NCBI RefSeq assembly: GCF_025751515.1
Contig: NZ_JAOWLE010000001.1
Coordinates: 62,001 to 126,000 of the forward strand
Source: Actibacterium sp. XHP0104
GTDB lineage: Bacteria > Pseudomonadota > Alphaproteobacteria > Rhodobacterales > Rhodobacteraceae
Reading direction: 5' to 3'
Length of the DNA stretch: 64,000 nucleotides
Shown: one piece after another, positions 56,437 through 64,000 of the stretch
How the letters are laid out: each line of letters opens with the position of its first letter
Position numbering within the stretch: position 1 is the stretch's first letter
Translations under genes and position numbers: made by a program
Notes under the pieces: model-generated
Seen by the model: only the letters and a program-made list of their open reading frames with translations
Databases searched by the model: none
What the model was told of the DNA's origin: nothing

Positions 56437-57297
56437 TTAGTTGCCGATATTGGATTCAAGCGCTTTCAGCGCGCGTGCTGCCGCTTCGAAATGCTGCGGA
56501 TGGGTGTCGATCGCGTCTTCCAGCAGGCCCTGGCCGATCGCCACATCGCCTTGCTTGATCGCGGTCAGCGCCATCGTATAGAGCAGTTGCGCCCGCTCGG
56601 TCTGGCTGACCTCGATCACCGGCATCTGATAGTTGCGCTGCGCGCCGCGGGCCAGGATCAGGTTGTTCTTGGCGGTGAACAGCGTGTCATCATAGGTGAT
56701 TGCCTCGATGAACAGGCGCTCGGCCTCTTTGTAGTCGCCGCGGCTAAGTTTCGAATAACCCCAGTTGTTCAGAACGCCCGAGGGTTTCGTGGTCAGACCG
56801 ATGGCGATTTCATAGAAACTGTCGGCCTTTTTCCATTCCTTGTTGGCGTCAGCCACCATCGCCTCGAGGCGATAACGCCGGTAGGTCTCGTAGGTGGGCG
56901 GGGTGTTGTCGAGAACCGTTTCGGCCTTGTCCCAGTTGCCGGCGCGGATCAGCGCATCGGCATATTCGACGCGGTCGTCATTGGTGGCCTCGGGGTGTTC
57001 GATGACGCGGCCCCAGGTCGCGGAGGCCTCGGTGTATTGCTTGGCGCGGACCAAAGCGCGGCCCAAACCACGTTGAAAATCAATGCGTTCCGGCTGGCTG
57101 GCATGGGCGCTTCTGAAATAGGCGACAGCTTCGGACGGGTCGGCGACCGCCAGCATCAGCTCGTTCATGCTGTTTTCGTCCGAGGCGATCACGTCCTGGA
57201 TCGCGCGCTCGACGTCTTCCTGGCTTTGCTTGGTGGCACAGCCCGCAACCGTCAGCGCGGTGCCGACGCACAGGGAAATAAGGGTAAGATGGCGCAT
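56437..57297 (-). CDS. tadD: TPR-repeat lipoprotein, TadD-like
   Basis: A 286 aa lipoprotein (lipobox VAGC, Cys20) with tetratricopeptide units in the rest of the protein: EAVAYFRSAHASQPERIDFQ, YTEASATWGRVIEHPEATN, and the TadD-typical PSGVLNNWGYSKLSRGDYKEAERLFIEAI. The C-terminal residues LLEDAIDTHPQHFEAAARAL form another helix pair. TadD-type lipoproteins assist secretin assembly. A second TPR lipoprotein gene precedes it by 27 nt. Confidence 0.9.
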   Translation of the reverse strand: MRHLTLISLCVGTALTVAGCATKQSQEDVERAIQDVIASDENSMNELMLAVADPSEAVAYFRSAHASQPERIDFQRGLGRALVRAKQYTEASATWGRVIEHPEATNDDRVEYADALIRAGNWDKAETVLDNTPPTYETYRRYRLEAMVADANKEWKKADSFYEIAIGLTTKPSGVLNNWGYSKLSRGDYKEAERLFIEAITYDDTLFTAKNNLILARGAQRNYQMPVIEVSQTERAQLLYTMALTAIKQGDVAIGQGLLEDAIDTHPQHFEAAARALKALESNIGN

Positions 57298-57324
57298 TTT
57301 TGCGTCCTACTTGCTGCTCTGTCC

Positions 57325-57888
57325 TCACGGTGTCGAGAGAAGAAGGTATCGCCCGTCGCCCCTCCGCACCAACTCGAAATTATCTTTATTGCCGTCATCA
57401 TAGGCAGAAATTTCGGTTTTAGCGATAGCTAAGCGCAGATTGTCACGGATTTGGTCCGAATTGCCACTATCCAGCGCAAAGGCCACTTCGAAGACGCGAC
57501 GAGCCTCGCCGGTCTTGCCCTGTTCCATCAGGGCGGCGCCCAGATTGTTCCAGGCGGGCACGAATTTCTCGTCCTTTTCGATGGCGCGGCGCAGCAGGGC
57601 CTCGGCCTGGCCAAGGCGGCCCAGTCGCAGGTTGGCCGACCCCAGCGCCGACAGCACATCCGCCGTCAGCCCCTGGTCGCTGCCCGCGCGCAGATAGGCG
57701 CGCAGGGCCAGCTCGTATTCGCCCGCCGCCATCAGGCGATGCCCCACGATCAGGCCATCGACGGCCTCGTCAACGGCGGGGGTGCCGGGGGGCGGTTCAA
57801 GACCCTCGTAAATGGGATCAAGGCCGCCCGTCGATTGACAGGCGGCCAGTAAGACAAACAGGGCCGGGGCCGTAAAACGTATCAGCAT
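57325..57888 (-). CDS. second TPR-repeat lipoprotein of the tad locus
   Basis: A 187 aa lipoprotein (lipobox LAAC, Cys17) with TPR units LMAAGEYELALRAYLRAGSD, LRLGRLGQAEALLRRAIEKDEKFVPAWNNLGAALMEQGKTGEARRVFEVAFALD (split over two repeats). It resembles the other TadD-like gene but is shorter. It is immediately downstream of tadC (7 nt). Two TadD-like lipoproteins in tandem are seen in Rhodobacterales tad loci; their division of labour is unknown. Confidence 0.87.
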   Translation of the reverse strand: MLIRFTAPALFVLLAACQSTGGLDPIYEGLEPPPGTPAVDEAVDGLIVGHRLMAAGEYELALRAYLRAGSDQGLTADVLSALGSANLRLGRLGQAEALLRRAIEKDEKFVPAWNNLGAALMEQGKTGEARRVFEVAFALDSGNSDQIRDNLRLAIAKTEISAYDDGNKDNFELVRRGDGRYLLLSTP

Positions 57889-57895
57889 AAAAGCC

Positions 57896-58903
57896 TTATC
57901 GTGACATCATGTCGCCCATCTGGGCCACACGGTAAACCGCAGGTCCGATCAGAATAACAAGCAATGGCGGCACCGTGAACAGCATCGTGCCCAAAGTCAG
58001 CTTTGTCGGCAGTTTGTTGGCCTTTTCCTCGGCACGCATGACGCGTTTGTCACGCATCTCGGCGGCGTAGACGCGCAGCGACTCGGCGATCGAGGTGCCG
58101 AAGGTGGCCGATTGCACCAGCACGGTCACAAAGGCCGACACGTCGTTCACGCCGCAGCGTTCGCCCATGTCTTTCAGCACCTGCACCTTGTCCTTACCGG
58201 CCTTCATCTCATGGCTGACCATTTCATATTCCTCGGCCAGGGCCGGGAAGCCGGCGCGCATTTCGCGGGCCACGCGGACGATGGCCTGATCCAGCGACTG
58301 GCCGGCCTCGACGCAGACCAGCATCATGTCGAGACTGTCGGGAAAGCCGTTGACGATTTCCTCTTGGCGCGACTGCAGGCGGCGTTCGACCCAGTATTTG
58401 GGCAGGTAGTAACCCACGCCGCCCGGGATCAGGATCGACAGGATCATGGCCTGGGTTTCCATGCCGCCCTTGGAAATCGAGGTCAAAATGGCATAAAGCA
58501 CGCCCAGCATGAGGAAGCCGATGCCAAGCGCGAACTGGGCAAAGTGAAAGGCCCGAACCGCCGATTTCGAGCGATAGCCGGCACGCATCAGCCGCAGGCG
58601 GGCGGCCGACATTTCCTCTTCGTCCTTGGGTTCAAGGAAGTTGGCGTATTTGTCCAGCTTCTGCGCCGATTTCGATTTCTGGCGCAGGGTTCTCTCGTTC
58701 TTCTCGCCCTTGGTGGGTTTGGCGACCTTTTGCTTGGTGCGTGCCTCGCCCTTGAGGCGGTCCAGCGGATCGACGCGTTTGCGCAGAAAGATCGGCAGGG
58801 TCACCGCGATGAAGGCCACGCCCAGCAGGCCCATCGCATAAAGCGGCCCCAGTTCGCCGAAACGGGCGGTGAGGGCATCGTTCAGGGGTTGCATAATGCT
58901 CAT
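57896..58903 (-). CDS. tadC: type II secretion F family protein TadC
   Basis: A 335 aa inner-membrane platform protein of the GspF family that works with TadB and the ATPase TadA. Hydrophobic helices include YAMGLLGVAFIAVTLPIFL at the N terminus and LGTMLFTVPPLLVILIGPAVY at the C terminus. The cytoplasmic core has GFPDSLDMMLVCVEAGQSLDQAIVRVA and LPTKLTLGTM. The region 35-70 is very basic (KGEARTKQKVAKPTKGEKNER). tadB lies 10 nt upstream. Confidence 0.94.
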   Translation of the reverse strand: MSIMQPLNDALTARFGELGPLYAMGLLGVAFIAVTLPIFLRKRVDPLDRLKGEARTKQKVAKPTKGEKNERTLRQKSKSAQKLDKYANFLEPKDEEEMSAARLRLMRAGYRSKSAVRAFHFAQFALGIGFLMLGVLYAILTSISKGGMETQAMILSILIPGGVGYYLPKYWVERRLQSRQEEIVNGFPDSLDMMLVCVEAGQSLDQAIVRVAREMRAGFPALAEEYEMVSHEMKAGKDKVQVLKDMGERCGVNDVSAFVTVLVQSATFGTSIAESLRVYAAEMRDKRVMRAEEKANKLPTKLTLGTMLFTVPPLLVILIGPAVYRVAQMGDMMSR

Positions 58904-58913
58904 GACAAATGCC

Positions 58914-59882
58914 TCAGACTTTGATGTTGACCATGATCTTCATGAAAATGAAGTTGATCGCCAGACAGACCCCCACGGCCAGGGCCAGCGGGATGAACAG
59001 CGAGGTCTCTTTGACCTCGTCGTAATAGTCGGGTTTCAGGATGCTCAGGCCGATCACCACGATCACCGGGAAGGCCGACAGGAAGTTGCCCGACCATTTC
59101 GATTCAGCGGTGATCGCCTTGACGCGGCGGAACAGCTTGAACCGGGCACGGATCACACGGGCCAGGCCTTCGAGGATCTCGGCCAGGTTACCACCCGATT
59201 GCTGTTGGATGGTCACGGCCACGGCCAGAAAGCGCAAATCCTGCATGTCCATGCGTTCGGCCAGGTCTTTCAGGCTGTCGGAAATATCGCGGCCATAGGC
59301 GGCCTCGTCCGAGATCATGCCGAATTCCGAACCCAGCGGGTCGGCCACCTCTTTGGCGACGATGGCCACGGCCGACGAGAACGGGTGCCCCACGCGCAGC
59401 GAGCGCACCATCAGTTCGATCGCCTCGGGCAGTTGCTCTTCGATCAGCGCCAGACGCTTGCGCGCCTTGTTCGACACCCAAAAGAACACGCCGCCCACGC
59501 CCATGGCCACGGCCACCAGCGTGCGCACGGGTGCGCTGGCCTGTGTGCCCACGGTCATGCCCATAAAGGCAATGGCCGTCAGCAGGATCATCACCATGAT
59601 CAGCTGTTTGGGGCTGAAGGCGATGTTGGCCTTTTGCGCCTTGTCGGCCAAAAGCGAGTAGAGCGGAATGCCCTTGGCATTCATGTGCTGCGACATTTCC
59701 TTGCGCAGCTGTTCCAGAACCTCTTCGCGTGCGGCGCCTTTTTCCAGCATGTCCAGGCGGCGGTTGACGCGGCTGTTCAGGCTGATCGACTTGCCGAAAA
59801 CCGTCAGATACAGGCCCTCGACCAGGGCCAGCACGCCCAGGAAGATCAGAAGATAGATGATTGGTTCGGCGCTCAGTTCCAT
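58914..59882 (-). CDS. tadB: type II secretion F family protein TadB
   Basis: A 322 aa membrane protein paired with TadC in the pilus platform. The N-terminal helix (IIYLLIFLGVLALVEGLYL) and later pairs (LIMVMILLTAIAFMGMTV; LVAVAMGVGGVFFWV; AFPVIVVIGLSIL) surround the GspF-like domain with LPEAIELMVRSLRVGHPFSSAVAIVAKEV and ALVVAVTIQQQSGGNLAEILEGL-like motif LAVAVTIQQQSGGNLAEILE. The gene is 6 nt downstream of tadA. Confidence 0.95.
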   Translation of the reverse strand: MELSAEPIIYLLIFLGVLALVEGLYLTVFGKSISLNSRVNRRLDMLEKGAAREEVLEQLRKEMSQHMNAKGIPLYSLLADKAQKANIAFSPKQLIMVMILLTAIAFMGMTVGTQASAPVRTLVAVAMGVGGVFFWVSNKARKRLALIEEQLPEAIELMVRSLRVGHPFSSAVAIVAKEVADPLGSEFGMISDEAAYGRDISDSLKDLAERMDMQDLRFLAVAVTIQQQSGGNLAEILEGLARVIRARFKLFRRVKAITAESKWSGNFLSAFPVIVVIGLSILKPDYYDEVKETSLFIPLALAVGVCLAINFIFMKIMVNIKV

Positions 59883-59888
59883 GTCTCG

Positions 59889-61322
59889 TTACTCCGCTGC
59901 GACCGGTTCAAACAGGCTGGCCGGCAGGTCGTAACCCCACTGGCGGAACCGTTCCGAATAATGGGACCGCACGCCCGTGGCGTTGAAACGGCCGATGATC
60001 TTGTTGTCGGGGGTGATGCCGAGGCGCTCGTACCGGAAGATTTCCTGCATCGAGATCACTTCGCCCTCCATGCCGGTGATTTCGGTGATCGACACCATTC
60101 GGCGTGAGCCATCTTGCAGACGGCTGGCCTGCACGATCAGGTTCACGGCCGAGGCGATCTGGCTGCGCACCGCTTTCAGGGGCATCTCGATCCCGGCCAT
60201 GGCGACCATGTTTTCCAGACGGCTGACACCGTCGCGGGCGCTGTTGGCGTGGATCGTGGTCATCGAGCCGTCGTGGCCGGTGTTCATGGCCTGCAACATG
60301 TCGATGACTTCCTCGCCGCGGGTCTCACCCACGATGATGCGGTCGGGGCGCATCCGCAGGGCGTTGCGCAGACAGTCGCGCTGGGTCACGGCGCCCTTGC
60401 CCTCGACGTTGGCGGGGCGGCTTTCCATCCGGCCCACATGGGTCTGTTGCAGCTGCAATTCGGCCGTGTCCTCGATGGTGAGGATGCGTTCCGAGTTGTC
60501 GATGAAAGACGACAGCGCGTTCAGCGTGGTGGTCTTACCCGAGCCCGTCCCGCCCGATACGATCACGTTTAGCCGGCAGGCCACGGCGGCTTGCAGGTAA
60601 ACGGCCATTTCCTCGGTAAAGGCGCCGAATTTCACCAGGTCATCAATGCCCAGCTTTTCCTTTTTGAACTTACGAATCGACACCAGCGAGCCATCGACCG
60701 CGATCGGCGGCACCATGGCGTTGAAACGCGAGCCATCAGCCAGGCGGGCGTCGACATAGGGGTTCGATTCATCGACGCGGCGGCCCACGGCGGTCACGAT
60801 CTTGTCGATGATCCGCAGCAGGTGCCGTTCATCCTTGAAGGTGATGTCGGTAATTTCCAGCTTGCCGGCGCGCTCGACAAAGATCTGCTGCGGGCCGTTG
60901 ACCAGAATATCGTTGACGCTGTCGTCTTTCAGCAGCGCCTCGAGCGGGCCAAGGCCCATCACCTCGTCGAACAGATCCTGGTGCAGCGCGGCGCGTTCGT
61001 CCTTGTTCAGGACGATGCCCATTTCCTGCAAGGCCTCGCCCGAGATCGACTGGATCTCGGCCTTGAGGTCGGTCTCGCTGGCATGTTCCAGCGCGGCGAG
61101 GTTCAGGTTTTCCAGCAGGCGCTTGTGCAGTTCGACCTTGATTTCGGCCATGCGTTCCTTGCGCTTGCGCTCTTTGTCCATCGGCGCGGGCGCGGCTGCC
61201 ACCTTGGGGGTGACGGGCGCGCGTTTGATCGTGGCGCGGGGCTTGGACGCGGTGGCGGTGGCAGACTGAGCGGCAGCAGGGGCGCCGCCGGTCTCAGAGG
61301 GCTTTTTGTAGCGTGAAAACAT
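59889..61322 (-). CDS. tadA: Tad pilus ATPase TadA (CpaF family)
   Basis: A 477 aa secretion ATPase. A basic, Ala/Pro-rich N-terminal tail (residues 1-60) is followed by the typical CpaF N-terminal domain, Walker A VIVSGGTGSGKTTTLNALS near residue 260, Asp box LTIEDTAELQLQQTHVG, Walker B PDRIIVGETRGEEVIDMLQA and the His box MTTIHANSARDGVSRLENM. All catalytic parts are intact. It is 18 nt downstream of tadZ. Confidence 0.97.
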   Translation of the reverse strand: MFSRYKKPSETGGAPAAAQSATATASKPRATIKRAPVTPKVAAAPAPMDKERKRKERMAEIKVELHKRLLENLNLAALEHASETDLKAEIQSISGEALQEMGIVLNKDERAALHQDLFDEVMGLGPLEALLKDDSVNDILVNGPQQIFVERAGKLEITDITFKDERHLLRIIDKIVTAVGRRVDESNPYVDARLADGSRFNAMVPPIAVDGSLVSIRKFKKEKLGIDDLVKFGAFTEEMAVYLQAAVACRLNVIVSGGTGSGKTTTLNALSSFIDNSERILTIEDTAELQLQQTHVGRMESRPANVEGKGAVTQRDCLRNALRMRPDRIIVGETRGEEVIDMLQAMNTGHDGSMTTIHANSARDGVSRLENMVAMAGIEMPLKAVRSQIASAVNLIVQASRLQDGSRRMVSITEITGMEGEVISMQEIFRYERLGITPDNKIIGRFNATGVRSHYSERFRQWGYDLPASLFEPVAAE

Positions 61323-61340
61323 GGTCGGTTCCCGGGCGAA

Positions 61341-62585
61341 TTAAGCTGTTTCGGCATGCGAGCGCGCATGCTCGTACAGCGACTGGGCCAGTTTCTGAAT
61401 TTCCTTGCGCAGCGGCAGCTTGCCGGCGGTTTCCGACAGCGGCAGGCCATGGTCGGCGGCCTGGACGACCGCCTTGCCGCCCTCGGGCAGTTGCAGTTCG
61501 ATCTCGATGTCGAGGTTCTCGGCCAGACGCTTGACGCGGCTCTTGCCGGTCAGGTCGGTGAAGCGCGGGGCGCGGTTCAGGGCGAATCGCAGCTTTTCAT
61601 AGGGCAGGTCTTCGCTTTTCAGCGCGCGGATCAGGCGCAGGGCGTTCTGGGCCGAGCGCATGTCCAGCTCGAGCACCGCGAAATAGACCTGCGACAGGCC
61701 CAGCACGGTTTCGGTCCACTGAACGAGGGTCTTGGGCATGTCGACGATCACGAAATCGAACTGCCGGCGGGCGGTTTCGATAATGGTGGTGACGTCGTCG
61801 GGGCCCAGCATATCCAGCGGCAGCATGTCGGCCGGGGCCGTCAGCACATGGAGCTTGTCGTTAAAGGTCATCAGGGCCTGCTGAAAGCTGGAATCATCCA
61901 TCGACGCGGTGTCGGACAGCAGTTCATACACGACCTCACGGCGCGGCAGGTCGAGATAGGTCGAGGCCGAGCCGAATTGCAGGTCGAGATCCAGCAGGCA
62001 GACACGCGGGCCGCCTTCTTTTTCCAGCGTGGCCAATTCCCAGGCCAGGTTCACCGCCAGCGTCGAAGAGCCGACGCCCCCCGCCAGGCCATGCACCGGC
62101 AGCACGACGCCTTCGCGATCGCGGCCGCCCAGCATGGCAGATGCGCCACCCTGCGGCGCCATCGCGGCAGCGGGTGCAGGTTTGCGCAGGTTCTCGATGG
62201 CCTCGTGCAGCGCGTTCTCGGGCAGGGGGTAGGGCACAAAAGTGTCGGCCCCCATCCGCAGCAGCTGGTGCAGCGCCATCGGGCTGACTTCTTCGGCGAT
62301 CAGGATCACATGGATGCGGGCCTTTTTCGCGGTGCGGATCAGGTCGCCGATTGCTGGCAGCTGATCCTCGTCGCGGTCATCCACCGCGATCGCGATGAAT
62401 TCCAGCTCGGCGGCGTCGGGCTGTGACAGAAAGGCGGCGGCGTCGTCGAAGGACAGATCGCCCCAGGCCTCGCCCAGCTCGTTCTCCATGTCTTCGATCA
62501 GCAGATCAAAGTTCTGAACATCCCGCGAGACCGTGCAGGCAATGATTCTTGCCGGTTCTGGCTGCAATGCTGCGCTGCTCGTCAT
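61341..62585 (-). CDS. tadZ: Tad pilus localisation protein TadZ (CpaE family)
   Basis: A 414 aa protein with an atypical receiver-like N-terminal domain (about residues 10-135) and a ParA/MinD-like ATPase domain. The P-loop reads HGLAGGVGSSTLAVNLAWEL: the usual Lys of KGGVGKTT is missing, as commonly seen in CpaE/TadZ. CLLDLDLQFGSASTYLDLP and FVIVDMPKTLVQWTETVL are the Walker A' and B regions. It places the secretion machine at its site in the cell. It is the first gene after a 229-nt gap with candidate operators, and the ribosome site GGAAGGA lies 9 nt before its ATG. Confidence 0.93.
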   Translation of the reverse strand: MTSSAALQPEPARIIACTVSRDVQNFDLLIEDMENELGEAWGDLSFDDAAAFLSQPDAAELEFIAIAVDDRDEDQLPAIGDLIRTAKKARIHVILIAEEVSPMALHQLLRMGADTFVPYPLPENALHEAIENLRKPAPAAAMAPQGGASAMLGGRDREGVVLPVHGLAGGVGSSTLAVNLAWELATLEKEGGPRVCLLDLDLQFGSASTYLDLPRREVVYELLSDTASMDDSSFQQALMTFNDKLHVLTAPADMLPLDMLGPDDVTTIIETARRQFDFVIVDMPKTLVQWTETVLGLSQVYFAVLELDMRSAQNALRLIRALKSEDLPYEKLRFALNRAPRFTDLTGKSRVKRLAENLDIEIELQLPEGGKAVVQAADHGLPLSETAGKLPLRKEIQKLAQSLYEHARSHAETA

Positions 62586-62626
62586 TCCCCAATTCCTTCC
62601 AAGTTCGTTGGGCCCTGAAATTCACG

Positions 62627-62640
62627 CCCTGAAATCAGGG
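62627..62640 (-). promoter_or_regulatory. palindrome near tadZ
   Basis: CCCTGA-AA-TCAGGG is a perfect 6+2+6 palindrome 41-55 nt before tadZ. A second copy of its left half, CCCTGAAAT, occurs at 62613-62621, 14 bp away, so two half-sites in direct repeat adjoin the palindrome. Confidence 0.35.
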
Positions 62641-62720
62641 GTTTGGTCCGGGGCCATGGCACCGCACATGGCGATGCCTCTGCTACCTCAAGGGAAAAGA
62701 TGAATAGAAATCTGGGCAAC

Positions 62721-62742
62721 ATTACGGCTGAAATTCCGTAAT
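62721..62742 (-). promoter_or_regulatory. 22-bp inverted repeat upstream of tadZ
   Basis: ATTACGG (62721-62727), 8 bp, CCGTAAT (62736-62742): a perfect 7-bp-arm dyad 136-157 nt upstream of tadZ. It lies after the ompA-side terminator, so it belongs to the tadZ operon promoter region. Regulator unknown. Confidence 0.4.
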
Positions 62743-62759
62743 TGTTTGGATTTCAGAGA

Positions 62760-62788
62760 AAAGGGCGGGCCGTTATGGCCCGCCCTTT
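62760..62788 (-). terminator. terminator after ompA-like gene
   Basis: AAAGGGCGGGCC (62760-62771), loop GTTAT, GGCCCGCCCTTT (62777-62788): a perfect 12-bp stem followed on the minus strand by TTTTCTC (overlapping the A-run). It lies 27 nt past the ompA stop and separates the upstream pilus genes from tadZABC. Confidence 0.9.
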
Positions 62789-62814
62789 CCCAGCGTAGAT
62801 ATAAGATTCGCGGT

Positions 62815-63480
62815 TTAACGCTCTTCCGAATTGGCCTCGGGATCGTTCTCGGCCGAGTAGCCCGGGATCTCTTCGTAGGCGCTGCGGACATATTCATCGT
62901 AGATGAACAGCCCGTATTTGCCGTCAAGGCGCTGTTCGCGCGGCTTGATGAAGCCCGACACCTCGGTCACGGTGCGGCGGTTGGCGCGTTCGCGGCCCTC
63001 GGTCACGATCAGAGGCTGTGTCTCGCCATACGAGACGACCGCTTCGAGGCGTTCACGCTCAATGCCTTGCGACACCAGGAAGTTCACCGCAGCACGGGCG
63101 CGGCGCATGCCCAGGGCCTTGTTGTAGGCATCCGAGCCGACCAGGTCGGTGTGACCATAGACGCGGAACTTGACCTGCGGGTATTGCGCGATCCAGGCGG
63201 CCTGCTGGCGCAGGGCCTCTTCGGCGGCGGCGTCGAGATTTGCCTTGTTGAACTCGAAGTTCACGGTGCTGGGCACCTCGTCGGCAAAGCGGTTCGACAG
63301 GTTCACGATGGCACGACGTTCACCAGTCATCACCTGGATGTTGTTCATCGTCGCGTTGCCAAAGTTGCCGTCGTCGATCGAATCGCCGGCGGGCGAGTAG
63401 AAATCGACGACACCGCTGGGGGTACAAGCGCCAAGTCCGATCAGGGATGCGGCCGTGAGGAATGCAATCTTGGTTTTCAT
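62815..63480 (-). CDS. OmpA family lipoprotein of the tad locus
   Basis: A 221 aa protein with a lipoprotein signal (lipobox LGAC, Cys19) and an OmpA-like C-terminal domain: VNFEFNKANLDAAAEEALRQQA, KFRVYGHTDLVGSDAYNKALGMRRARA and VVSYGETQPLIVTEGRERANRRT. It should anchor to peptidoglycan and help hold the pilus secretin. An acidic tail (SAENDPEANSEER) ends it. It begins 5 nt after the secretin gene and ends before a strong terminator. It is distinct from pal at 44.9 kb. Confidence 0.92.
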   Translation of the reverse strand: MKTKIAFLTAASLIGLGACTPSGVVDFYSPAGDSIDDGNFGNATMNNIQVMTGERRAIVNLSNRFADEVPSTVNFEFNKANLDAAAEEALRQQAAWIAQYPQVKFRVYGHTDLVGSDAYNKALGMRRARAAVNFLVSQGIERERLEAVVSYGETQPLIVTEGRERANRRTVTEVSGFIKPREQRLDGKYGLFIYDEYVRSAYEEIPGYSAENDPEANSEER

Positions 63481-63485
63481 GGTGC

Positions 63486-64000
63486 TTACTCCATCACATA
63501 GCCGTAGGAGCCCGAGAAGTCCTGACGGGCGACTTCACCGGCGGCGCCGGTTTTCGGGCGACGCTGCTCGGCGACCTTACCACCAAGGAACAGCTCGCTT
63601 TCGGTCGGCGGGCGAATGCGGTCGGTCGGCAGGGCATAGGCCTCGCCGGTGGTCGGCGTCACCAGATGGGCCGAGATGATGATCACCAGCTCGGTCTGGT
63701 TGCGCTGATAGCTAGAGCTGCGGAACAGCGCGCCGATGATCGGGATGTCGCCCAGCCAGGGGATCTGGCCGATATCGGCGTTGAAGTCATCCTTGAGCAG
63801 GCCGGCGATGGCGAAGCTTTCGCCATCATGCATCTCGACGGTGGTTTCCGTGGAGCGGGTCGAGAAGCCCGAGATCGACAGGCCGCCGTTCTGGTAGGAA
63901 ACGGTCGGGTCGATGCCGCTGACTTCGGCCATGAGGTTCAGGTTGATGTTCTTGCCAACCACGCGCGGGGTAAAGTCGAGGCTGATGCCGAATTCCTTGA
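63486..64000 (-). CDS. cpaC: type II/IV secretion system secretin RcpA/CpaC, C-terminal part
   Basis: Truncated by the right window edge; about the last 171 residues are visible. The secretin family core is clear: KEFGISLDFTPRVVGKNINL, DGESFAIAGLLKDDFNADIG, IPWLGDIPIIGALFRSSSYQRNQTELVIIISAHLV. The C-terminal tail ends DFSGSYGYVME. It forms the outer-membrane channel of the Flp pilus. The upstream genes of the locus (cpaB/rcpC and flp) should lie beyond the edge. Confidence 0.93.
   Translation of the reverse strand, partial: KEFGISLDFTPRVVGKNINLNLMAEVSGIDPTVSYQNGGLSISGFSTRSTETTVEMHDGESFAIAGLLKDDFNADIGQIPWLGDIPIIGALFRSSSYQRNQTELVIIISAHLVTPTTGEAYALPTDRIRPPTESELFLGGKVAEQRRPKTGAAGEVARQDFSGSYGYVME

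Noticed and set aside
62051-62239. Small minus-strand frame inside tadZ with many prolines and arginines
   Set aside because: Alternative-frame shadow within tadZ, no start signal.

Overview
This 64 kb window is a dense, GC-rich stretch of an alphaproteobacterial chromosome, almost certainly from the order Rhodobacterales (Rhodobacter/Paracoccus/Roseobacter relatives). The evidence is the protein family set (DUF1467 beside methylmalonyl-CoA epimerase, DUF6455, group III truncated hemoglobin, the ruvCAB-ybgC-tolQRAB-pal-cpoB-tilS-ftsH block), the codon bias, and putative control sites resembling those of the group (FNR-type boxes, a GTTC-N7 LexA-like box). I see no rRNA, tRNA, insertion sequence, prophage or CRISPR array. 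No gap between genes is longer than about 230 bp.

Layout. 0.1-3.7 kb: nadABC operon (de novo NAD synthesis) closed by a strong terminator shared with the convergent carB (3.7-7.0 kb). 7.1-9.0 kb: pabB and an overlapping pabC-like gene for p-aminobenzoate, behind a possibly folded leader. 9.0-14.3 kb: aspS, a DUF1800-DUF1501 secreted-protein pair and a GNAT acetyltransferase. 14.3-19.1 kb: a receiver-domain regulator, mce-DUF1467, a nitroreductase-EI24 pair, small conserved proteins, an M48 lipoprotein peptidase and two cysteine-rich DUF6455 genes preceded by a perfect FNR-type palindrome. 19.1-22.4 kb: hmgA-maiA-fahA, the homogentisate branch of tyrosine catabolism, with a palindrome between its predicted -35 and -10 boxes. 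22.4-26.1 kb: truA, ycjX-ycjF-like genes and a truncated hemoglobin. 26.2-29.3 kb: ileS, preceded by a very short isoleucine-rich ORF whose ATG lies where transcription is predicted to start.

29.3-37.7 kb: xerC-DUF484, transaldolase, priA, a YeeE/YedE sulfur transporter, msrA, a P-loop kinase-like gene, prmA and a small membrane protein. 37.8-49.5 kb: ruvCAB, then the Tol-Pal envelope system (ybgC, tolQ, tolR, tolA, tolB, pal, cpoB), tilS and ftsH. 49.6-54.5 kb: a trans-aconitate methyltransferase-like gene, the one-carbon pair fhs-folD, a hotdog thioesterase and a membrane-bound LytTR regulator. 54.5-64.0 kb, all on the minus strand: a tad/cpa pilus locus (secretin, cut by the window edge; OmpA-like lipoprotein; tadZ, A, B, C; two TPR lipoproteins; cpaA prepilin peptidase) followed by a separately spaced AAA ATPase.

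Most genes are textbook housekeeping. The most interesting signals are in short regulatory DNA: the Ile-rich, apparently leaderless peptide ORF with downstream alternative hairpins before ileS; perfect dyads on the carB, hmgA, fhs, tam and tad-locus upstream regions; an overlapping FNR-like/ATTC-N8-GAAT element between yeeE and msrA; and the FNR-type box before the DUF6455 pair. All operator assignments are inferences from sequence symmetry and position.
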